A DNA stretch of 58,314 nt from an uncultured Lachnospiraceae bacterium (GTDB lineage: Bacteria; Bacillota; Clostridia; Lachnospirales; Lachnospiraceae), in assembly GCA_910578175.1 (NCBI GenBank), contig CAJTPF010000005.1, forward strand, positions 1 to 58,314, read 5' to 3'. Position numbers and translations under genes: made by a program. A model generated the notes under the pieces. It was given only the letters and a program-made list of their open reading frames with translations, was not told the DNA's origin and searched no databases. Below, in pieces: positions 26,377-35,827 of the stretch; position 1 is the stretch's first letter; each line of letters begins with the position of its first letter.

Positions 26377-27167
26377 AATTAAAAAATGTCAGAAAAACAT
26401 TTAACCGTGGTACGGTAAATGAAAAAAAGGCATTAAACGGCGTGAATCTCCACTTGAATCCCGGGGATTTTGTAACGATTATCGGTGGAAACGGCGCCGG
26501 AAAATCCACCATGCTGAATATGATTGCCGGAGTTTATCCCATTGATTCGGGAGTGATCACACTGGATGGTGAAAATATATCCAGAAGACCGGAACATAAA
26601 CGGGCGAAATATTTAGGAAGGGTCTTTCAGGATCCTATGCGGGGAACGGCTACTGATATGGAAATCGAAGAGAACATGGCTTTGGCTTACCGCAGAGGAA
26701 AATTCAGAGGGTTAAGCTGGGGAATTTCTAAAAAGGAAAAGGATTTTTTCAGAGAACAGATCAAAGTACTGGGTCTGGGACTGGAAGACCGAATGACCTC
26801 AAAAGTAGGACTGCTTTCCGGCGGACAGCGTCAGGCGCTTACATTGCTGATGGCCACCCTGCAGGAACCTAAATTACTGCTGTTGGATGAACATACGGCT
26901 GCCCTGGATCCGAAGACTGCAAAAAACGTACTGGAACTGACCGGGGAAATTGTGGAATCGAAAAAACTGACGGCGCTGATGGTAACCCATAATATGAAGG
27001 ACGCCATTAAAATGGGAAATCGTCTGATCATGATGCATGAAGGCAGAGTGGTTTATGATGTAGCCGGAGAAGAAAAGAAGAAACTGGCAGTGCGGGATCT
27101 GCTTCAGAAATTTGAAGATGTCAGCGGCGGGGAGTTTGCCAATGACAGAATGATGCTTGCGGATTAA
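26370..27167 (+). CDS. ABC transporter ATP-binding protein (TrpZ / COG1101 family)
   Basis: 265 aa. Walker A GGNGAGKST, signature LLSGGQRQAL, Walker B LLLLDEHTAALDP and H-loop VTHNMKDA are all intact. It powers the lipoprotein/permease pair encoded upstream. ATG 26370 lies inside the permease end with AAAGGAGGAG before it. A terminator follows at 27200. Confidence 0.92.
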   Translation: MLELKNVRKTFNRGTVNEKKALNGVNLHLNPGDFVTIIGGNGAGKSTMLNMIAGVYPIDSGVITLDGENISRRPEHKRAKYLGRVFQDPMRGTATDMEIEENMALAYRRGKFRGLSWGISKKEKDFFREQIKVLGLGLEDRMTSKVGLLSGGQRQALTLLMATLQEPKLLLLDEHTAALDPKTAKNVLELTGEIVESKKLTALMVTHNMKDAIKMGNRLIMMHEGRVVYDVAGEEKKKLAVRDLLQKFEDVSGGEFANDRMMLAD

Positions 27168-27199
27168 ATAATGACAGGAAATATTTAATGAATGAAAAT

Positions 27200-27228
27200 C
27201 GTCACTTAAAAAAGGTGGCGGTTTTTTT
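27200..27228 (+). terminator. Rho-independent terminator after the TrpXYZ-type operon
   Basis: CGTCACTT / AAGGTGGCG form an eight-pair stem (two G-U), followed by seven T residues at 27222-27228. Confidence 0.7.
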
Positions 27229-27262
27229 ATACTATAAATAAAGTTATTTCCTGTTTTCATCA

Positions 27263-27292
27263 GTCATAAATAAAGCTTGTTCGCATATACAT
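27263..27292 (+). promoter_or_regulatory. Candidate sigma-E promoter of the spoIIIA operon
   Basis: GTCATAAA (27263-27270), 13 bases, CATATACAT (27284-27292) resembles the mother-cell sigma-E pattern GTCATATT - 13/14 - CATACANT. It lies about 70 bases before spoIIIAA, whose homologues are sigma-E controlled. Confidence 0.45.
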
Positions 27293-27364
27293 TATTAAAA
27301 CAAGTTGAAGATCACTCTGACCAGAAGCAGTTTTAATGATCAGAAGTTTAGAAGGAGGGTCCGT

Positions 27365-28324
27365 ATGTATGATGATATCATTCCTGAAAGTATCAGGCGC
27401 ATTTTTTCCATGAATTTGAGAAGGATCATCAGTTGTCTCAATCTGGATTATGATAAATTACAGGAAATCAGGCTTCGGAGCAATCAGCCTCTGATTGTTC
27501 TGTATGATAACCACGAATATTTTGTAGAGGAAGGAAGGGGACTGACATTTAACCAGGAGAAAGCGTATGTTGTTAAAATAAGTGAAATGAAAGAAACCAT
27601 GGAATATGTAAGTAACTATTCCCTGTATGCCTTTGAAGAGGAACTGCGGCAGGGATATATAACAGTCATGGGAGGACACCGGGTAGGATTGAGCGGAAAA
27701 GTTATCATGGAATCGTCGCGGATCAAAACCATAAAATATATTTCCTGCATGAATATCCGGTTTGCCCATGAAATTATCGGCTGTTCGGATGGGATTATGC
27801 GGTATTTATTTCGGAACGGCAGCATTTATGAAGGCGTCTATAATACTCTGGTCATTTCTCCTCCGGCCTGCGGAAAGACAACCCTGCTGCGGGATATTAT
27901 ACGGAATCTCAGTTCCGGAGAGGAAGGGATCAACGTGGGGGTGGTGGATGAGAGAAGCGAGATAGCGGCCTGCTATCTGGGGGTACCCCAAAATGATGTG
28001 GGAATCCGGACCGATGTTCTGGATGCATGTCCGAAAGCCCTGGGAATCACCATGCTGATAAGAACCATGTCTCCCAAAGTCATAGCGGTGGACGAGGTTG
28101 GCAGTGAGAGAGATATGGAGGCCATCCGGACCGGAATCAATTGCGGCTGTGCTTTTCTGGGAACCGCACACGGAAAGACCATCGGGGATATGCTGAAAAA
28201 ACCTTTTTATAAGAAAATGATAGCCGAAGGAATCTTTGAGCGTTTTATCCTTCTGGACCGGACACCGGAAATATGTACCGTAACCGCCATACTGGATGAG
28301 AAGTTAAAAGATGTGTATGGCTGA
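27365..28324 (+). CDS. spoIIIAA: Stage III sporulation protein AA (secretion-type ATPase)
   Basis: 319 aa. Walker A SPPACGKTTLLRD and Walker B KVIAVDEVG within a RecA-like ATPase fold related to type II/IV secretion ATPases. It powers the SpoIIIA-SpoIIQ channel between mother cell and forespore. ATG 27365 has AAGGAGGG five bases upstream; the open frame extends further back to TTG 27305 without such a site. First of eight spoIIIA genes. Confidence 0.95.
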   Translation: MYDDIIPESIRRIFSMNLRRIISCLNLDYDKLQEIRLRSNQPLIVLYDNHEYFVEEGRGLTFNQEKAYVVKISEMKETMEYVSNYSLYAFEEELRQGYITVMGGHRVGLSGKVIMESSRIKTIKYISCMNIRFAHEIIGCSDGIMRYLFRNGSIYEGVYNTLVISPPACGKTTLLRDIIRNLSSGEEGINVGVVDERSEIAACYLGVPQNDVGIRTDVLDACPKALGITMLIRTMSPKVIAVDEVGSERDMEAIRTGINCGCAFLGTAHGKTIGDMLKKPFYKKMIAEGIFERFILLDRTPEICTVTAILDEKLKDVYG

Positions 28325-28345
28325 TGGAAAAAGGAGGTGGCTAAG

Positions 28346-28864
28346 ATGCTGAAATTTTGCGGAGTATTGCTGATTATATTATCAGGAAGCGGAATGGGGT
28401 TTCGGGCGGCCTATAATATGAGGCTGCGTCTGGAACAGTTAAAACAACTGAAAAAAGCATTTCTGCTGTTAAAAGGCGAGATCCGGTACAGCCATCAGCC
28501 CATGAATGTGGCGTTGCAGACAGCAGCGGAAAAAATGGAAGAGCCGGTCAGCGGCATATTTCGGGAAACAGCGGGACAACTGGAGAAATTTGACGGCAGA
28601 CTGATGTATGATATCTGGTGTGAAACTTTAAAAGAGCATCGGGAAGAATTCATGCTGACAAACAGACAGATGAATTTTTTAGAGGACATTGGGAATACGC
28701 TGGGATATCTGGATAAGGAAATGCAGATGAATCATTTTGATTTACATCTGGAACAGTTAAATCAGGAAATAGAGGAAGAAGAAAAGAACATGAAAGACAG
28801 CGCAAGGCTTTATCGTTGTCTCGGCGTTATGGGAAGCATCCTTGTAACCCTTATTCTGGTATGA
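28346..28864 (+). CDS. spoIIIAB: Stage III sporulation protein AB
   Basis: 172 aa. Hydrophobic N-terminal and C-terminal segments flank a helical middle, similar to GspF-type secretion proteins. SGSGMGFRAAYNMRLRLEQL near the start is typical. ATG 28346 is eight bases after AAGGAGG; GTG 28337 lies inside that site and is less likely. Membrane component of the SpoIIIA channel. Confidence 0.93.
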   Translation: MLKFCGVLLIILSGSGMGFRAAYNMRLRLEQLKQLKKAFLLLKGEIRYSHQPMNVALQTAAEKMEEPVSGIFRETAGQLEKFDGRLMYDIWCETLKEHREEFMLTNRQMNFLEDIGNTLGYLDKEMQMNHFDLHLEQLNQEIEEEEKNMKDSARLYRCLGVMGSILVTLILV

Positions 28865-28919
28865 AAATTTAGTTCCTGTTGTGGGAATCTGCAGGTGACG
28901 GAAAGGCAAAGTAATCGTT

Positions 28920-29114
28920 ATGGATGTAAATCTGATATTTAAAATAGCGGCAGTAGGCATTCTGGTTTCGGTGATCAGCCAGGTGTTGAAGCACAGCGGA
29001 AGAGAAGAACATGCTTTTTTGACCAGTCTGGCGGGTCTGGTGCTGGTGCTGTTCTGGATCATACCTTACATATATGAATTATTTGAAACCATTAAAAATC
29101 TGTTTGCACTGTAA
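28920..29114 (+). CDS. spoIIIAC: Stage III sporulation protein AC
   Basis: 64 aa, the normal small size. Two transmembrane helices separated by a short polar turn (HSGREEHA), the second beginning LTSLAGLVLVLFWIIP. Part of the SpoIIIA channel, paired with SpoIIIAD. Follows spoIIIAB after 55 bases. Confidence 0.93.
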   Translation: MDVNLIFKIAAVGILVSVISQVLKHSGREEHAFLTSLAGLVLVLFWIIPYIYELFETIKNLFAL

Positions 29115-29189
29115 ACTTATAGCGAAACTTCCGGCCTGCAACTATGAGTTTCGCAATCGCCTATTAAAGTTCAGATGAGAGGATTAAAG

Positions 29190-29573
29190 ATGAGTATTAT
29201 TAAGGTGGCAGTGATAGGAATTGTATCCGTATTATTGGGCTTACAGTTTAAGACTATAAAGTCGGAATACGGAACCATGGTGGTCCTGGTGGCGGCGATA
29301 TGTATTTTTTTCTTTGGAATCACCAGGGTAAACCGGATCATAGAAGCGGTGAACCTGGTGAAAAGCGGCCTTGGAATATCCGGCAGTTATATTCAGATGC
29401 TGTTAAAAATAGTGGGAATTTCGTATATCTGTGAATTTTCTTCGGATATCTGTAAAGACAGCGGTTATTCCGCACTTTCCAACCAGATTCATATCTTCGG
29501 AAAATTAAGCATTCTGGTCATCAGCGCACCGGTATTTCTGAAGCTGTTTGATGTGATCGGAGGTATGCTGTGA
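29190..29573 (+). CDS. spoIIIAD: Stage III sporulation protein AD
   Basis: 127 aa with about four hydrophobic segments. SGYSALSNQIHIFGKLSILV is a typical stretch of the family. ATG 29190 is preferred because AGAGGA lies six bases upstream; ATG 29175 is an in-frame alternative. The end overlaps the GTG start of spoIIIAE. Confidence 0.92.
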   Translation: MSIIKVAVIGIVSVLLGLQFKTIKSEYGTMVVLVAAICIFFFGITRVNRIIEAVNLVKSGLGISGSYIQMLLKIVGISYICEFSSDICKDSGYSALSNQIHIFGKLSILVISAPVFLKLFDVIGGML

Positions 29574-30724
29574 ACAGGGGAAAAAAATTCGGATCTGGAA
29601 TCATATTCCTTCTAATGTTTGCTTTTACCTGTTTCCCGCCGCAACTCCTGTGGGCAGCAGAACAGCCGGCAGAAGAAGATTCATTTATAACGGATATACA
29701 GGAGGAATTTGATTTCGGCGAAATACAGGAATTTCTGGAAGATAATTATTCCGGCCAGGAGTTTGCATTTTCCGATATGGTAAGGGAACTGATGGCGGGG
29801 AAATCCGATAACGTGTTTAAACGATACTTTCAACTGCTAAAAGAAAGTATTTTAAAAGAACTGGATTATAACCGGGATGTATTAAAGAAAATCATCATTA
29901 TTTCTATTTTTGCCGCCGTATTTACGAATTTTTCCATGATATTGGGAAACCGTCATATATCGGAAACCGGATTTCATGTCAGTTATCTGCTGATCGTAAC
30001 TTTACTTCTTACCTCTTTCGGGGTATTGAGCGGTATTGCGGTTACGGTGCTGGAGCGGCTGGTAGATTTTATGAAAGCGCTGCTGCCGGTTTACATGGTG
30101 TCTCTGGGGGTCAATATCGGACAGGCAGGGGCCTCGTCCTATTACGGAATGGCGCTGATGATCATTACGGTCATAGAATTTCTTTGTCTCAAAGTACTGA
30201 TACCTGCCGCCGGAATCTATATGATACTGACTTTGGTCAACAACATATCCAGAGAAGATTTTATCTCCAAGGCATCGCAATTGATAAAAAAGGCAGTGAA
30301 TTTTTCCATTAAATCTATGTTTACCATTGTGACAAGCATCAATGTCATACAGGGAATGTTGTTGCCGGTAGCCGGAACCGTCAGAAACAATGCCGCCAAA
30401 AGCGTACTGGGAATCATGAGCGGGGGAATATCCAATAATATAACCAATCTGTTCTACGGGTCCGCCTCTCTGGTAAAAAGCGGAATCGGAACGGCGGGAA
30501 TGATAGTGGTCTGTGTCATTATGATCGTACCCATTGTAAAAATGCTGTTGTTCATCTTCGGTTACAATATCATAAACGTAATCTTACAGCCGGTAACGGA
30601 CAAGCGGATCATCAACAGCATAGAAGGAGTAACGGAAGGGGCGGAACTGCTGCTGCGGTGTGTGTTTTTGTGCTCGATGATGTTCATAGTAACCATAGCA
30701 ATCATTTGTGTGACGACAAATTAA
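29570..30724 (+). CDS. spoIIIAE: Stage III sporulation protein AE
   Basis: 384 aa. Cleavable-type signal peptide followed by a soluble stretch (about 30-100) and then six to eight transmembrane segments, as in the family. It begins at GTG 29570, overlapping the spoIIIAD stop, with GGAGG seven bases before. Membrane subunit of the mother-cell channel complex. Confidence 0.93.
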   Translation: MNRGKKFGSGIIFLLMFAFTCFPPQLLWAAEQPAEEDSFITDIQEEFDFGEIQEFLEDNYSGQEFAFSDMVRELMAGKSDNVFKRYFQLLKESILKELDYNRDVLKKIIIISIFAAVFTNFSMILGNRHISETGFHVSYLLIVTLLLTSFGVLSGIAVTVLERLVDFMKALLPVYMVSLGVNIGQAGASSYYGMALMIITVIEFLCLKVLIPAAGIYMILTLVNNISREDFISKASQLIKKAVNFSIKSMFTIVTSINVIQGMLLPVAGTVRNNAAKSVLGIMSGGISNNITNLFYGSASLVKSGIGTAGMIVVCVIMIVPIVKMLLFIFGYNIINVILQPVTDKRIINSIEGVTEGAELLLRCVFLCSMMFIVTIAIICVTTN

Positions 30725-30776
30725 ATTTATGGATAATTGATGATCAGCGCAATTATCAGAAAAGGAGACATTTATT

Positions 30777-31325
30777 ATGATGGATATTCTCAAAACAACT
30801 GTTAAGGAGATTGCCGGTTTCCTGCTCGTCGTTTCCATTCTGGAGAATCTGATCCAGGATACCAATTTTAAAAAATACCTGAAAATGGCGGCGGGGATTA
30901 TCATGATCCTGATCATCATCCAACCGGTGGTAAAGCTGTCCGGCAGCCGCTACGATTATTCCGAAATGTTTACATTACAGGAGTATGAGGAGGATATCCG
31001 GCAGATGGAACAGGCGCTGGGAGATATAAACCGGACGGTATCTGAGGATATCATGAATCAATATAAGCTGTATATGGAGGAAAAGATCAGCAGGGATTTA
31101 ACAGAGGCTGGTTTTGATATCAGGGAAGTGACGGTGGCCTTGTCCGTGAACCGGGAGGAACAGGTGGAACTGGGAAAAATGACGATCCGCCGTGATAACG
31201 GATCAAAAGGGGAATTGATTCGTGTCGGTACCGAAACCGGAGGAATCGATACTGAAAAACAATATTTAAAAAAATTTGCGGCGAATTTATATGGGATTGA
31301 CGAAGCGCTCATAGAAATAATTTAG
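30777..31325 (+). CDS. spoIIIAF: Stage III sporulation protein AF
   Basis: 182 aa. Two N-terminal transmembrane helices (about residues 10-30 and 38-55) and a soluble C-terminal domain with YscJ/FliF-like features. AAAGGAGA is about ten bases before ATG 30777; ATG 30780 is equally possible. Component of the SpoIIIA channel. Confidence 0.9.
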   Translation: MMDILKTTVKEIAGFLLVVSILENLIQDTNFKKYLKMAAGIIMILIIIQPVVKLSGSRYDYSEMFTLQEYEEDIRQMEQALGDINRTVSEDIMNQYKLYMEEKISRDLTEAGFDIREVTVALSVNREEQVELGKMTIRRDNGSKGELIRVGTETGGIDTEKQYLKKFAANLYGIDEALIEII

Positions 31326-31337
31326 GAGGGTATGATC

Positions 31338-32042
31338 TTGAAGCAGGAAAGGAAAAATAATATCAGGGATGCGGATCGGGAGGCCGCCATAAAAGAAAGT
31401 CCGTCAAAGACTGATTCCCGGAAAGCAGAAGAACGGACAGCGGCAGGAGGAAACGGAAGTTTTCTGGCGAAGTTTTATGAAATCGGGAAGGGAATCGGAA
31501 TGGATAAGCTGCTGATCATTGCTATCTGCGGTGTGGTACTGGTGATATTATCCATGCCATCTTCCAATAATAAAAGCAAAACCAATAAGAAGGAATCCCA
31601 GACCACAGCGGGCCGGATATCAGAATACAGTGTCAGCAGCAGTGAATATGCGGCGATGCTGGAGCGGAAACTGGAGCTTTTTTTGATCAATGCGGATGGT
31701 ATCGGAAATGTAAAAGTTATGATAACCCTGGAAGACTACGGAGAAAAAGTGGTGCTGACCCAGAAGCCCTATTCCAAAAACGAACAGAAAGATACGGACA
31801 GTCAGGGGGGGATCAGTACGAGAACAGAGTATTCCCAGGAAGAACAGGTGGTATATGAGAAAGATTCCCAGGGGAACGAAATACCCTATATCGTAAAGAA
31901 TAAACAGCCCGCGATCAAAGGAATCGCCGTAATCGCCCAGGGAGGCAGCGATGCAAAAACAGTTGTGAAAATTACTAACCTGATTGAAGCATTATTTGGA
32001 GTTTCGGCTCATAAAATATCAGTAATAGGAATGAGTAAATAA
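31338..32042 (+). CDS. spoIIIAG: Stage III sporulation protein AG
   Basis: 234 aa. One transmembrane helix (LLIIAICGVVLVILSMP, about residues 55-72), then the ring-forming domain with VKVMITLEDYGEKVVL and IKGIAVIAQGG. TTG 31338 is preferred: AGGAGGG (31324-31330) is seven bases upstream, whereas ATG 31332 lies one base from that site and cannot be used well. Forms the large ring of the mother cell-forespore channel. Confidence 0.9.
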   Translation: MKQERKNNIRDADREAAIKESPSKTDSRKAEERTAAGGNGSFLAKFYEIGKGIGMDKLLIIAICGVVLVILSMPSSNNKSKTNKKESQTTAGRISEYSVSSSEYAAMLERKLELFLINADGIGNVKVMITLEDYGEKVVLTQKPYSKNEQKDTDSQGGISTRTEYSQEEQVVYEKDSQGNEIPYIVKNKQPAIKGIAVIAQGGSDAKTVVKITNLIEALFGVSAHKISVIGMSK

Positions 32043-32062
32043 TACATATTTCGGAGGTATTT

Positions 32063-32800
32063 ATGAAGAATTTGGTAAGGAAAAATCAGATAATTATTAC
32101 AGCGCTGGCAATACTAATAGCTGTAGCAGGGTATTTGAATTATACCGAGCGGAACGCATTAAACCAGACATCAAAAACAGGTGAAACCGCAACAACCGGG
32201 AATCCGTCGGAATCCGGCCTGAATCCGGTCAATGCAGATGCATTGAAAGATTTTGAAGAGGATGATCTGCTGAAATCCACGGATGATATTTTAAGTCTGG
32301 ATGGGGATGGAAGTGAAAACGAAGCCGGAACGCCGGGAGAAACACAGGATGTGGCAGCAAATGCAACAAATCCGGAAGGCCAGGAACCAACTGCTCCAGA
32401 GGAGACAACGGCTGAACCGGGAGAAGCGGTATTGACCAGTAATTCCACCTTTTCAGCAAATGCCAGACTGAGCCGGGAACAGGTTAGGGCGCAAAACAAG
32501 GAGACGCTGCTAAACGCGTTGAACAGCGGAGGGCTTTCCGATGAGCAGAAAAACCAGATAACCAATGAGATGTTGAAGATCACACAGATTGCAGAGCTGG
32601 AAAACGCAACGGAAATGCTGCTGGCAGCAAAAGGCTTTGGTGATGCCGTGGTAAACATCAGCGACGAACAGGTAGAAATCGTAGTGAACTCTACGGATGT
32701 TTCGGATGTGAGCAGGGCGCAGATCGAAGATGTAGTTAAGAGAAAGACCGGAAAGGCAGCAGAAAACATTATAATAACGCCAATCACGGATGAAAATTAG
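32063..32800 (+). CDS. spoIIIAH: Stage III sporulation protein AH
   Basis: 245 aa. One N-terminal transmembrane helix, a long low-complexity acidic linker (about 35-130, rich in E, T, P and G) and a C-terminal YscJ/FliF-like domain that in the family binds forespore SpoIIQ. The linker is longer than in Bacillus. GGAGG precedes ATG 32063. Last gene of the spoIIIA operon. Confidence 0.92.
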   Translation: MKNLVRKNQIIITALAILIAVAGYLNYTERNALNQTSKTGETATTGNPSESGLNPVNADALKDFEEDDLLKSTDDILSLDGDGSENEAGTPGETQDVAANATNPEGQEPTAPEETTAEPGEAVLTSNSTFSANARLSREQVRAQNKETLLNALNSGGLSDEQKNQITNEMLKITQIAELENATEMLLAAKGFGDAVVNISDEQVEIVVNSTDVSDVSRAQIEDVVKRKTGKAAENIIITPITDEN

Positions 32801-32828
32801 TTGCAATTGTCTGTGATTTTGTTATAAT
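32801..32828 (+). promoter_or_regulatory. Sigma-A type promoter before the Asp23/Gls24 gene
   Basis: TTGCAA (32801-32806), 16 bases, TATAAT (32823-32828), beginning at the first base after the spoIIIAH stop codon. It gives the housekeeping genes that follow a vegetative promoter independent of sporulation. Confidence 0.6.
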
Positions 32829-32859
32829 AAGATTAGTATTGACTTTTGGAGGTAATAAC

Positions 32860-33240
32860 GTGGAAGAAAATAGAAGTACACATATGATACATGAAGACGG
32901 AAGCATAGGTGAAGTACAGATAGCGGATGATGTAGTAGCGGTAATCGCCGGTCTGGCGGCCACGGAAGTGGAAGGCGTGGTTAATATGGCAGGAAACATT
33001 ACCAATGAACTGGTGGCAAAACTTGGCATGAAAAACCTTTCCAAAGGCGTCCGGATAGAAGTAACGGAAGAAGGCGTCGTGGTAGATCTGGCGCTCACCA
33101 TTCAGTTCGGCTATAGTATCAAGAAGGTTTCTTTTGCAGTACAGGAAAAGGTAAAAGGTGCAATTGAAACAATGACAGGTCTTGCGGTAAAGCAGATCAA
33201 CATCAGGGTTGCGAATCTTGCCATAGAGCAGAAGGCATAA
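32860..33240 (+). CDS. Asp23/Gls24 family envelope-stress protein (YqhY-like)
   Basis: 126 aa from GTG 32860, chosen since GGAGG (32848-32852) is seven bases upstream; TTG 32839 precedes that site. IADDVVAVIAGLAATEVEGV is the family hallmark, and the rest is a compact alpha/beta domain ending at ITIRVANLAIEQ-like sequence. YqhY-type members sit beside acc or nusB genes and affect envelope or lipid homeostasis. Biochemical function is unknown. Confidence 0.88.
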   Translation: MEENRSTHMIHEDGSIGEVQIADDVVAVIAGLAATEVEGVVNMAGNITNELVAKLGMKNLSKGVRIEVTEEGVVVDLALTIQFGYSIKKVSFAVQEKVKGAIETMTGLAVKQINIRVANLAIEQKA

Positions 33241-33277
33241 GGATAACGGAAGAGTATACGAAAGGCAAGTTATTGGT

Positions 33278-33676
33278 ATGACAAGAAGAGAATTAAGGAC
33301 TTATACATTTAAGCTGTTATTTCGTGCATTGTTTCACTCGGGAGAGGATATGAAGGAACAGGAAACATTGTTTTTTGATTCTCCCGAAGTGCAACTGGAT
33401 GTATACGATACGGAATATATACAAAATAAAGTAAACGGGATCATAAGCAGAATACCGGAAATCGACAAAGTCATTGACAGCAAAGCGGAAGGCTGGAAAG
33501 TCAACCGGATGAATTATGTGGACCTGACATTGATCCGGCTGGCTTATTATGAAATGAAACATGAGGAGGATGTGCCTACGGCGGTCGCCATTAACGAAGC
33601 GGTGGAACTGGCGAAAATATACGGCGGTGATGAATCGTCCTCCTTTGTAAACGGAATACTGGCAAAATTATTATAA
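33278..33676 (+). CDS. nusB: Transcription antitermination factor NusB
   Basis: 132 aa, normal size. All-helical NusB fold: RRELRTYTFKLLFRALFH at the start and ALNEAVELAK-like VAINEAVELAKIYGGDESS, then FVNGILAKLL at the end. It binds boxA RNA with NusE (S10) in rRNA antitermination. Start at ATG 33278. Located as in other Firmicutes between the Asp23 gene and xseA. Confidence 0.93.
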   Translation: MTRRELRTYTFKLLFRALFHSGEDMKEQETLFFDSPEVQLDVYDTEYIQNKVNGIISRIPEIDKVIDSKAEGWKVNRMNYVDLTLIRLAYYEMKHEEDVPTAVAINEAVELAKIYGGDESSSFVNGILAKLL

Positions 33677-33718
33677 CCGGCGGAAGGATTACGGATAGTT
33701 CCGTGCTGGAGGATAACC

Positions 33719-34963
33719 ATGGGCAGTGTATATACGGTGGCGCAGGCCAATACTTATATTAAGAATATGTTTACACAGGATTTTCTGCTGAACAATATAT
33801 CCGTGAAAGGCGAAATATCCAACTGTAAATATCATTCATCCGGTCATATCTATTTTTCCATAAAAGACAAAAGCGGGGTCCTTTCGTGTGTCATGTTTGC
33901 AGGCAGACGAAAAGGACTTAATTTTCAAATGCATGAAGGCGACAGGGTGATTGTGACCGGCAATATCAGCGTCTATGAGCGGGATGGGAAATACCAGCTT
34001 TATGCGGATAAGATCGAGCAGGAGGGAACCGGGGATTTATATCAGCGGTTTCTGGAACTGAAGAAGGAACTGGAAGAAATGGGCATGTTTGCAGCGGAAT
34101 ATAAGAAACCCATCCCTAAATATGCCGGAACCGTGGGTATCGTCACGGCATCGACCGGAGCGGCGGTTCAGGATATCATACAAATCGCCAGACGGAGAAA
34201 TCCTTTTGTGAAGCTGATATTATATCCGGCAAAAGTCCAGGGAGAGGGAGCGGCAGCTTCCATTGTGAACGGGATCCGCTGTCTGGAACGGATGAAACCG
34301 GATGTGATCATTGTAGGCAGAGGCGGCGGTTCCATTGAGGATTTGTGGGCTTTTAATGAGGAAATAGTGGCAAGGGCTATCTTTGAGTGCGAGATACCGG
34401 TGATTTCAGCCGTGGGACATGAAGTGGATTATACCATTGCCGATTTTGTCGCAGACCTGCGGGCGCCTACGCCTTCCGCAGCCGCTGAACTGGCAGTGTT
34501 TGAATACGATAAATTTCTGGAGTATCTGAAATATCTGGAAGACCGGTTAAATCAAAAAATCACTAACCGGTTGAAGAACTGTAAAAACCGGTTGGAACAG
34601 GCGCAGTGGAAATTAGAAAAAATGTCGCCTTCCGTTCTGGTGCAGTCCAGAAGGCGGCAATTGCAGGAATATATGGAACGGCTGCAGAACCGGATGGGAG
34701 ACAAAATAAAAAATCACAGACATCTCCTTGCCATGTATTCCCTGCGGCTGGAAGGACAATCTCCGTTGAAAAAGCTGTCTGGAGGTTATGCATTTATTAC
34801 TGACAGGGAAGGGAAACCGATCCGTGATATTCATCAGGTGGCAGTATCGGATGCCGTGGATATCACTTTGAAGAACGGCAGGGCAAAGGCTGTCATTCAG
34901 GAAACAGAAACGTTCCGGACGGGACAGAACGGAGGAAGTCATGGCTCAGACAAAAAGTGTTGA
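33719..34963 (+). CDS. xseA: Exodeoxyribonuclease VII large subunit
   Basis: 414 aa. N-terminal OB fold (ISNCKYHSSGHIYFSIKD), then the exonuclease domain with GTVGIVTASTGAAVQDI, VGRGGGSIEDLWAFN and SAVGHEVDYTIADFVAD, and a coiled-coil tail. It degrades single-stranded DNA in both directions with XseB. The 3' end overlaps xseB by 23 bases. Confidence 0.95.
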   Translation: MGSVYTVAQANTYIKNMFTQDFLLNNISVKGEISNCKYHSSGHIYFSIKDKSGVLSCVMFAGRRKGLNFQMHEGDRVIVTGNISVYERDGKYQLYADKIEQEGTGDLYQRFLELKKELEEMGMFAAEYKKPIPKYAGTVGIVTASTGAAVQDIIQIARRRNPFVKLILYPAKVQGEGAAASIVNGIRCLERMKPDVIIVGRGGGSIEDLWAFNEEIVARAIFECEIPVISAVGHEVDYTIADFVADLRAPTPSAAAELAVFEYDKFLEYLKYLEDRLNQKITNRLKNCKNRLEQAQWKLEKMSPSVLVQSRRRQLQEYMERLQNRMGDKIKNHRHLLAMYSLRLEGQSPLKKLSGGYAFITDREGKPIRDIHQVAVSDAVDITLKNGRAKAVIQETETFRTGQNGGSHGSDKKC

Positions 34964-35138
34964 AGAGACATTACAGGAAATAGAAGAAATCATCAGCAGG
35001 ATGGACCGGGAAGAGATTTCCCTGGAGGAGTCGTTTCAATTATATAATACCGGTATAAAATTGTGCAAACAGTGCAATGATAAAATTGATAAGGTTGAAA
35101 AACGGCTGGAAGTCATAGGAGGACAAGCGGAGGAATGA
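34941..35138 (+). CDS. xseB: Exodeoxyribonuclease VII small subunit
   Basis: 65 aa. Helical hairpin with the family core VEETLQEIEEIISRMDREEI, then SLEESFQLYNTGIKLCKQC. GGAGG precedes ATG 34941, inside the end of xseA. The stop overlaps the start of the ispA gene (ATGA), so the three genes are coupled. Confidence 0.94.
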   Translation: MAQTKSVEETLQEIEEIISRMDREEISLEESFQLYNTGIKLCKQCNDKIDKVEKRLEVIGGQAEE

Positions 35139-35827
35139 GCATAAAGGAAGAAATACAGACTAGGATTACTTTGATCGAAGATATCATAAACGCCCGGCTC
35201 ATTGATACGGAGGGTATATCGGAGGACAGGCAGAAGCAGATATATGAAGCCATGAATTACAGCGTACAGGCAGGTGGAAAGCGGCTGCGGCCAATGCTGG
35301 TGCTGGAGACGGCCCGGCTGTTCGGAGGAAAAGAGGAAGAGACTTATGATTTTCTGACGGCCATCGAATTGATTCATACATATTCACTGGTGCATGATGA
35401 TCTGCCGGCCATGGATAATGATGAATACCGGAGAGGACGCAGGACCACCCATGTGGTATATGGGGAAGATATGGCGATCCTGGCCGGAGACGGTCTGCTG
35501 AATTATGCCTATGAGACAGGGTTAAAGGGCGTGTTAAAGTCCGGGAATCCGATGCAGGCGGCAAAGGCGTTAAAGATTCTTGCGGATAAAGCCGGAGTGT
35601 TCGGGATGGTGGGCGGTCAGACCGTGGATATTATTTCCGAGAATAAAGTTCTGGATGAAGAGACCTTAAATTATATCAATGAATATAAGACTGGCGCATT
35701 GATTGAAGCTGCCATGATGATGGGAGCCGCACTTTCCGGAGCATCGGAAGAAGAACTGGGCAGTTGGAACGCATCGGCAGCCGGATCGGACTGGCATTCC
35801 AGATTAAGGACGATATTCTGGATGTGA
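35135..35827 (+). CDS. ispA: Farnesyl/geranyl diphosphate synthase, 5' part (frameshifted)
   Basis: 230 aa open frame. The first aspartate-rich motif DDLPAMDND, AGGKRLRPMLVLE and GMVGGQTVDI identify a trans-prenyl diphosphate synthase of the IspA type. After EEELG at about 35758 the frame reads unrelated residues and stops. The second half of the enzyme, including the second aspartate motif DDILD, continues in the +1-shifted frame. One missing base (GGCCAG to GGCAG) would explain it, since LERIGSRIGLAFQIKDDILD is the natural continuation. A true mutation would cripple a normally essential enzyme, so an assembly or consensus error is likely. Confidence 0.85.
   Translation: MSIKEEIQTRITLIEDIINARLIDTEGISEDRQKQIYEAMNYSVQAGGKRLRPMLVLETARLFGGKEEETYDFLTAIELIHTYSLVHDDLPAMDNDEYRRGRRTTHVVYGEDMAILAGDGLLNYAYETGLKGVLKSGNPMQAAKALKILADKAGVFGMVGGQTVDIISENKVLDEETLNYINEYKTGALIEAAMMMGAALSGASEEELGSWNASAAGSDWHSRLRTIFWM

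Noticed and set aside
32140..32787. Long minus-strand open frame opposite spoIIIAH
   Set aside because: It is the antisense shadow of the repetitive acidic linker of SpoIIIAH, with low-complexity serine-rich translation and no ribosome site.
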